DNA from: Bacteroidota bacterium
GTDB taxonomy: Bacteria; Bacteroidota; Bacteroidia; Flavobacteriales; Flavobacteriaceae
DNA: 64,000 bases
NCBI GenBank assembly: GCA_027592025.1
Contig: JAQCIQ010000006.1
Location: 44,491-108,490 of the forward strand
Direction of reading: 5' to 3'
How positions within the stretch are numbered: position 1 is the stretch's first letter; every line of letters starts with the position of its first letter. Made by a program: the position numbers and the translations under genes. Below, in pieces: positions 60,920 to 64,000 of this stretch. The notes beneath the pieces are model-generated. The model searched no databases. It saw only the letters and a list, made by a program, of their open reading frames with translations, and had not been told where the DNA came from.

Positions 60920-63895
60920 TTATTTAACAATAATTCGTTGAGACTCGCTTACTTCCGTATTTCCAATTGTCACTATATACACTCCTGCTGACATGTAAGA
61001 CATGTTCAATTGGTGTTGGTATCCTAAGCCCGTTTCATTAAACAACGATCTCCAATATATCTGTTGACCTAAAGAGTTGTACACTTTTAACTCCAGTTGG
61101 TCACTAAATTCTGAAGTAGGAAGCGAAATTTCGAATTGGTTATTGTCCATATCAACAATTTGAAAAGACGAATCCATGCCCAAATCTTCGAAGCCAACTG
61201 TCGTTGTTAAGACAACGGTATAATCTTGAACCTCACCGAAAGCAAAATCCGAACAGGGCTCCAAAATGTTCCCAGAAGCAGTGCTGTCAATTGCTTTTGC
61301 TCTTAAAGTGTGTGAGCCCAAAGCTGCATTGGCTGGAATGGTCAAAGTAAAATTATTCAATTGTCCTGCTGACACAAATGAGACCCCTGAAATCAAACGT
61401 TCTGAAGTTTCAAAAGTTCCTGAATCATCGAAATCAATCCAAACAGATAGTTTTTCAGCAGTTGGATTAGAAGTCCAATTGTGTTGAGCTTGAAGCGTAA
61501 AACTGGTTGCTGCTGTTGCACTAACAACAAGATCAGTTGAAAGATCTGTCCTATTTTCATATCCATTGGCGCCATTACAGCCATTGCCTCCATCATCGGC
61601 ATCAATATCTACTAAGACGAACCTTTTTATCCCGTCAATGTTACAACCATCAGTCGCAATGGGTTCACAATAAGCCAGAACATTATTCACAGTAACAGAA
61701 AAGCTGTCATTACTGTCATCTCCGTCCCCATTTAAATCAGTTGTAGCTGTGATGAGGTAGGTTGATCCAACAATTGAGAGGTCAGCAGTAGCAGTAAAAG
61801 TATAATTTACCGTAGCGCCTGGTGCGATAGATCCAGTGTAGGTTTCGTTAACTGAGGTTCCTCCATCAATCGAATAACTTAATGGTATGCTCGTCTGTGT
61901 TTCGGCTCCAAAATTAGTAATAGTCACTGTTACCGTTTCGGCAGCACCGAGCTGGCCCGTAGTTGGAGCCGTAATGGCTGTAACGCCAACATCTCCAGAA
62001 AAGAGGTGTGTCACACTCACCGTAGTGCTATCATTGTTCGCATCTTCATCGGATGTCATTGCTGTAGAAGCAGTTATGCTGTAGGTTTGACCCACAGTTG
62101 ACAAGTCAGCCGATGTTGCAAAAGTAAATTCTGCTGATGTGTTCGAGGCAAGAGAATTAGTGAATGTTTCGGTAACCAGCGCACCTCCATCGACTTGATA
62201 GGTAACGTCAAAATTTGAGGCTACATTTAGGCCATAATTAAAAACGGTAACCGTCACAGTTTCTGCATTGCTCAATGAGCCATCCGCTGGAACAGTGATG
62301 GCGATTACTCCAACATCATTATTAGTTAAAGCGGCTATTTGAAAAACTCCAGCAATATTTTTACGTGAGGTGTCCATCACCTCATTGACAAACCAAAACT
62401 TTTTACCTCCATCAGGATCAATATCAATTTTACTATAATCGCCATAACGAGTTCCGGGGATATTTGCATTTCCCTGAAAAATAACCCCTTCTGCCACGGT
62501 CATTACTCCCAGAGGATCATTTGCATAGCGACCAGTAAAATAAGACCCTACTAAAACTGATGAATTGGTGCTATTGCCACTTGACATTCCCGTATATCCC
62601 ATACCGATGTTTCCCAAAATATCTAAAGACATACTAGCATTCCACACATGACGGTTATCAGGTCCAGTGTAGGTGCCTTCTTGAAAAATGGTCCAAGGTC
62701 CTCCGTCGCTATCTTGGCGCATTTCGTACCAGCGAATCCCTGCTTGCTTTGCTGAGGTTCCATCTACGTCAACAACAAAATTGAAAACTGCACTATTGTA
62801 GGATCCGAATTTTCTAAATGTCGCCTGATTCATAATAGTTGCCTGCAAAGCATCGATGGTGGTTCCTCCATTAGGTTGAGTTAAATTTGAAAAACCTCCG
62901 TTATCAAATACACTGTTAAAAGCGGTAACATTGAATTGTGTCGCTGCCGAAACTTGTGAATTGGCAACCGTTGTCCAATCCATATCAACAAGCCACATTT
63001 TAATATGATCGGTACTAACCCCGTTCCAAGAGTCATCTTGCAAATACACTACAGGAGCACCACCCTCGGTTGGAATATTATCAGAGGCTATATTAAAAAA
63101 TTGAGGACTATGAAACCCACTTGTTGTAAGTCCAGGTAGCGCAAAAGATACCATTTGTGCTGAGTCATCACCAGCAATCATTTTATCTCGTTCAAAGACG
63201 TGAATTTTATTGGAAGACCCCGTATTTTCAGTCATATAATATCCATCTCTCCACACCGATAATTTTTGATAATCACTGACGACCGAGTAAGTGTATACGG
63301 TCCAACCATCATTTACAGGGTCTGGTCCGTCGGAAACAGCAATTTGAACTCCAGATCCAAGAAAAGTCAGAACATACCTGTCGGCTGCGTTGTCATAGGA
63401 AGCTGTCAAGTCGCAGCATCCCGAAGCCGAAAATATTGTTGGGTTCGGAGCAATGAGTCCATTTGTTAAAGAAATCCCGCTTTTGTCAAAAACTTGGAAA
63501 GCCGTATTGGTCACCGTGATGTAATGATCTGGACCTACCGCAGCGGCAGGGTCAGTAGGTTGAGACGAAGATTGGGCAGTAACAAAAACCAAATCGGCAT
63601 TTCGAGTTGCAATACTATTTTTTAAATGAGATGATTGTTGAACCAATGGGTCATTTCCAGTCGATCCCTTTCCTGGAATGATATCGTACTTGGATGCTCT
63701 TCCATCTTGCATTACGGTTTCACGGCTCAAGTCTGGACGAACCAACGCTGTTCTTGAAGCTATAGATGGAACCTTAATAACCGAGGTTGGAGTTCCATAA
63801 TAACTAGGTTTTTGAGGACTATTCGAAATGGTTTGTGCGAAAGATAGGGCAGAACAAAATAGTGCAAAAACAATGAGATGTAATTTTGTTTTCAT
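60920..63895 (-). CDS. T9SS-secreted multidomain protein (CARDB repeats, GEVED domain, type A sorting domain)
   Basis: A 991-residue cell-surface or secreted protein. Signal MKTKLHLIVFALFCSALSFAQ; a large N-terminal region (about 100-520) with YITVTNTAFQVFDKSG and many Gly/Asp-rich loops, probably a beta-propeller-like fold; two CARDB-like Ig repeats (about 526-630 and 631-738; NDVGVIAITVPADGSL and GDVGVTAITAPTTGQL); a GEVED domain (about 742-895; FDDSGTFETSERLI, EVQDYTV); and a C-terminal type A sorting domain (ELKVYNSLGQQIYWR, SAGVYIVTIG). Start at the ATG 63895. Substrate or ligand not predictable. Confidence 0.9.
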   Translation of the reverse strand: MKTKLHLIVFALFCSALSFAQTISNSPQKPSYYGTPTSVIKVPSIASRTALVRPDLSRETVMQDGRASKYDIIPGKGSTGNDPLVQQSSHLKNSIATRNADLVFVTAQSSSQPTDPAAAVGPDHYITVTNTAFQVFDKSGISLTNGLIAPNPTIFSASGCCDLTASYDNAADRYVLTFLGSGVQIAVSDGPDPVNDGWTVYTYSVVSDYQKLSVWRDGYYMTENTGSSNKIHVFERDKMIAGDDSAQMVSFALPGLTTSGFHSPQFFNIASDNIPTEGGAPVVYLQDDSWNGVSTDHIKMWLVDMDWTTVANSQVSAATQFNVTAFNSVFDNGGFSNLTQPNGGTTIDALQATIMNQATFRKFGSYNSAVFNFVVDVDGTSAKQAGIRWYEMRQDSDGGPWTIFQEGTYTGPDNRHVWNASMSLDILGNIGMGYTGMSSGNSTNSSVLVGSYFTGRYANDPLGVMTVAEGVIFQGNANIPGTRYGDYSKIDIDPDGGKKFWFVNEVMDTSRKNIAGVFQIAALTNNDVGVIAITVPADGSLSNAETVTVTVFNYGLNVASNFDVTYQVDGGALVTETFTNSLASNTSAEFTFATSADLSTVGQTYSITASTAMTSDEDANNDSTTVSVTHLFSGDVGVTAITAPTTGQLGAAETVTVTITNFGAETQTSIPLSYSIDGGTSVNETYTGSIAPGATVNYTFTATADLSIVGSTYLITATTDLNGDGDDSNDSFSVTVNNVLAYCEPIATDGCNIDGIKRFVLVDIDADDGGNGCNGANGYENRTDLSTDLVVSATAATSFTLQAQHNWTSNPTAEKLSVWIDFDDSGTFETSERLISGVSFVSAGQLNNFTLTIPANAALGSHTLRAKAIDSTASGNILEPCSDFAFGEVQDYTVVLTTTVGFEDLGMDSSFQIVDMDNNQFEISLPTSEFSDQLELKVYNSLGQQIYWRSLFNETGLGYQHQLNMSYMSAGVYIVTIGNTEVSESQRIIVK

Positions 63896-64000
63896 TAAAA
63901 AATTATTATCAATTAGTGATCTTTTAAAACGATTCACAAGATACCTATTAATATTATATTGAAAAATATTGTTTATTAAAAATTTAATAAATTATTGAAG

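Noticed and set aside
63896..64000. AT-rich right edge, inspected for a promoter of the T9SS-secreted protein.
   Set aside because: Only an imperfect TATCTTGT on the minus strand; too AT-rich to support a call.

Overview
The window comes from a member of the Bacteroidota, most likely a flavobacterium (order Flavobacteriales). The support is: gliding genes gldD/gldE next to ssb and mutY; a secreted protein ending in a type IX secretion (T9SS) sorting domain; a DnaE with an N-terminal proofreading exonuclease domain; the block DUF4296 - pyrC - mannosyltransferase - DUF4271 - hemD; DUF3098 and DUF3127 genes; and repeated promoter elements of the Bacteroidota type (TTTG, about 19 bases, TAnnTTTG). 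Start codons rarely have a Shine-Dalgarno sequence, and several genes start with TTG or GTG. Coding density is very high, with no gene-free gap over 300 bases. I found no rRNA, tRNA, CRISPR array, insertion sequence or prophage, so this looks like core chromosome.

Layout. 1-3.4 kb: 5' part of dnaE (minus strand, cut by the left edge). 3.5-7.3 kb: a lipoprotein, then rpsP-rimM with a strong hairpin terminator between them, a glutaryl-CoA dehydrogenase and an SGNH hydrolase. 7.3-10.1 kb: a minus-strand operon mrp - nifU-like - ferredoxin reductase - 2Fe-2S ferredoxin. 10.1-13.6 kb: alkyltransferase-like DNA-repair protein, LysE exporter, trmB and a PhoB/PhoR-like two-component pair. 13.7-16.9 kb: LuxE-like protein and a carotenoid pair (CrtD/CrtI-like desaturase and CruF-like hydratase). 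17-27 kb: tyrS, an epimerase, the pyrC/hemD block, pckA, a saccharopine dehydrogenase-like gene and an Lrp-type regulator. 27-33.9 kb: a zinc protease, leuS, then ftsX - DUF3098 - uppP - truB - tag as one tight operon. 33.9-38.6 kb: fatty acid transporter, DUF3127, flavin reductase, a histidine kinase, HIT protein and greA.

39-43.5 kb: the vitamin region. A TonB-dependent receptor is preceded by a clear TPP riboswitch with its own promoter. Upstream on the same strand lie a NadR-like P-loop kinase and a PnuC/PnuT-type transporter, which together suggest thiamine (or a related vitamin) import. 43.5-52 kb: ahcY, a DEAD-box helicase, rpmA/rplU, a DMT transporter, a cysteine-rich HMA lipoprotein, gldD, gldE, ssb, mutY. 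52.3-56.3 kb: HU, a 29-residue highly basic protein, RNase E/G with a structured leader, an aldo/keto reductase and exonuclease III. 56.4-64 kb: a 1138-residue outer-membrane protein, a small lipoprotein, a trpG/pabA amidotransferase and a 991-residue T9SS-secreted protein.

The strongest non-routine signals are the TPP riboswitch and its neighbours, the 29-residue basic gene between HU and RNase E/G, the terminator just before rimM, the tailed ribosomal proteins bS16 and bL21, the cysteine-rich lipoprotein, and a gldD with no ordinary start codon. Nothing here amounts to a clearly new defence or mobile system.
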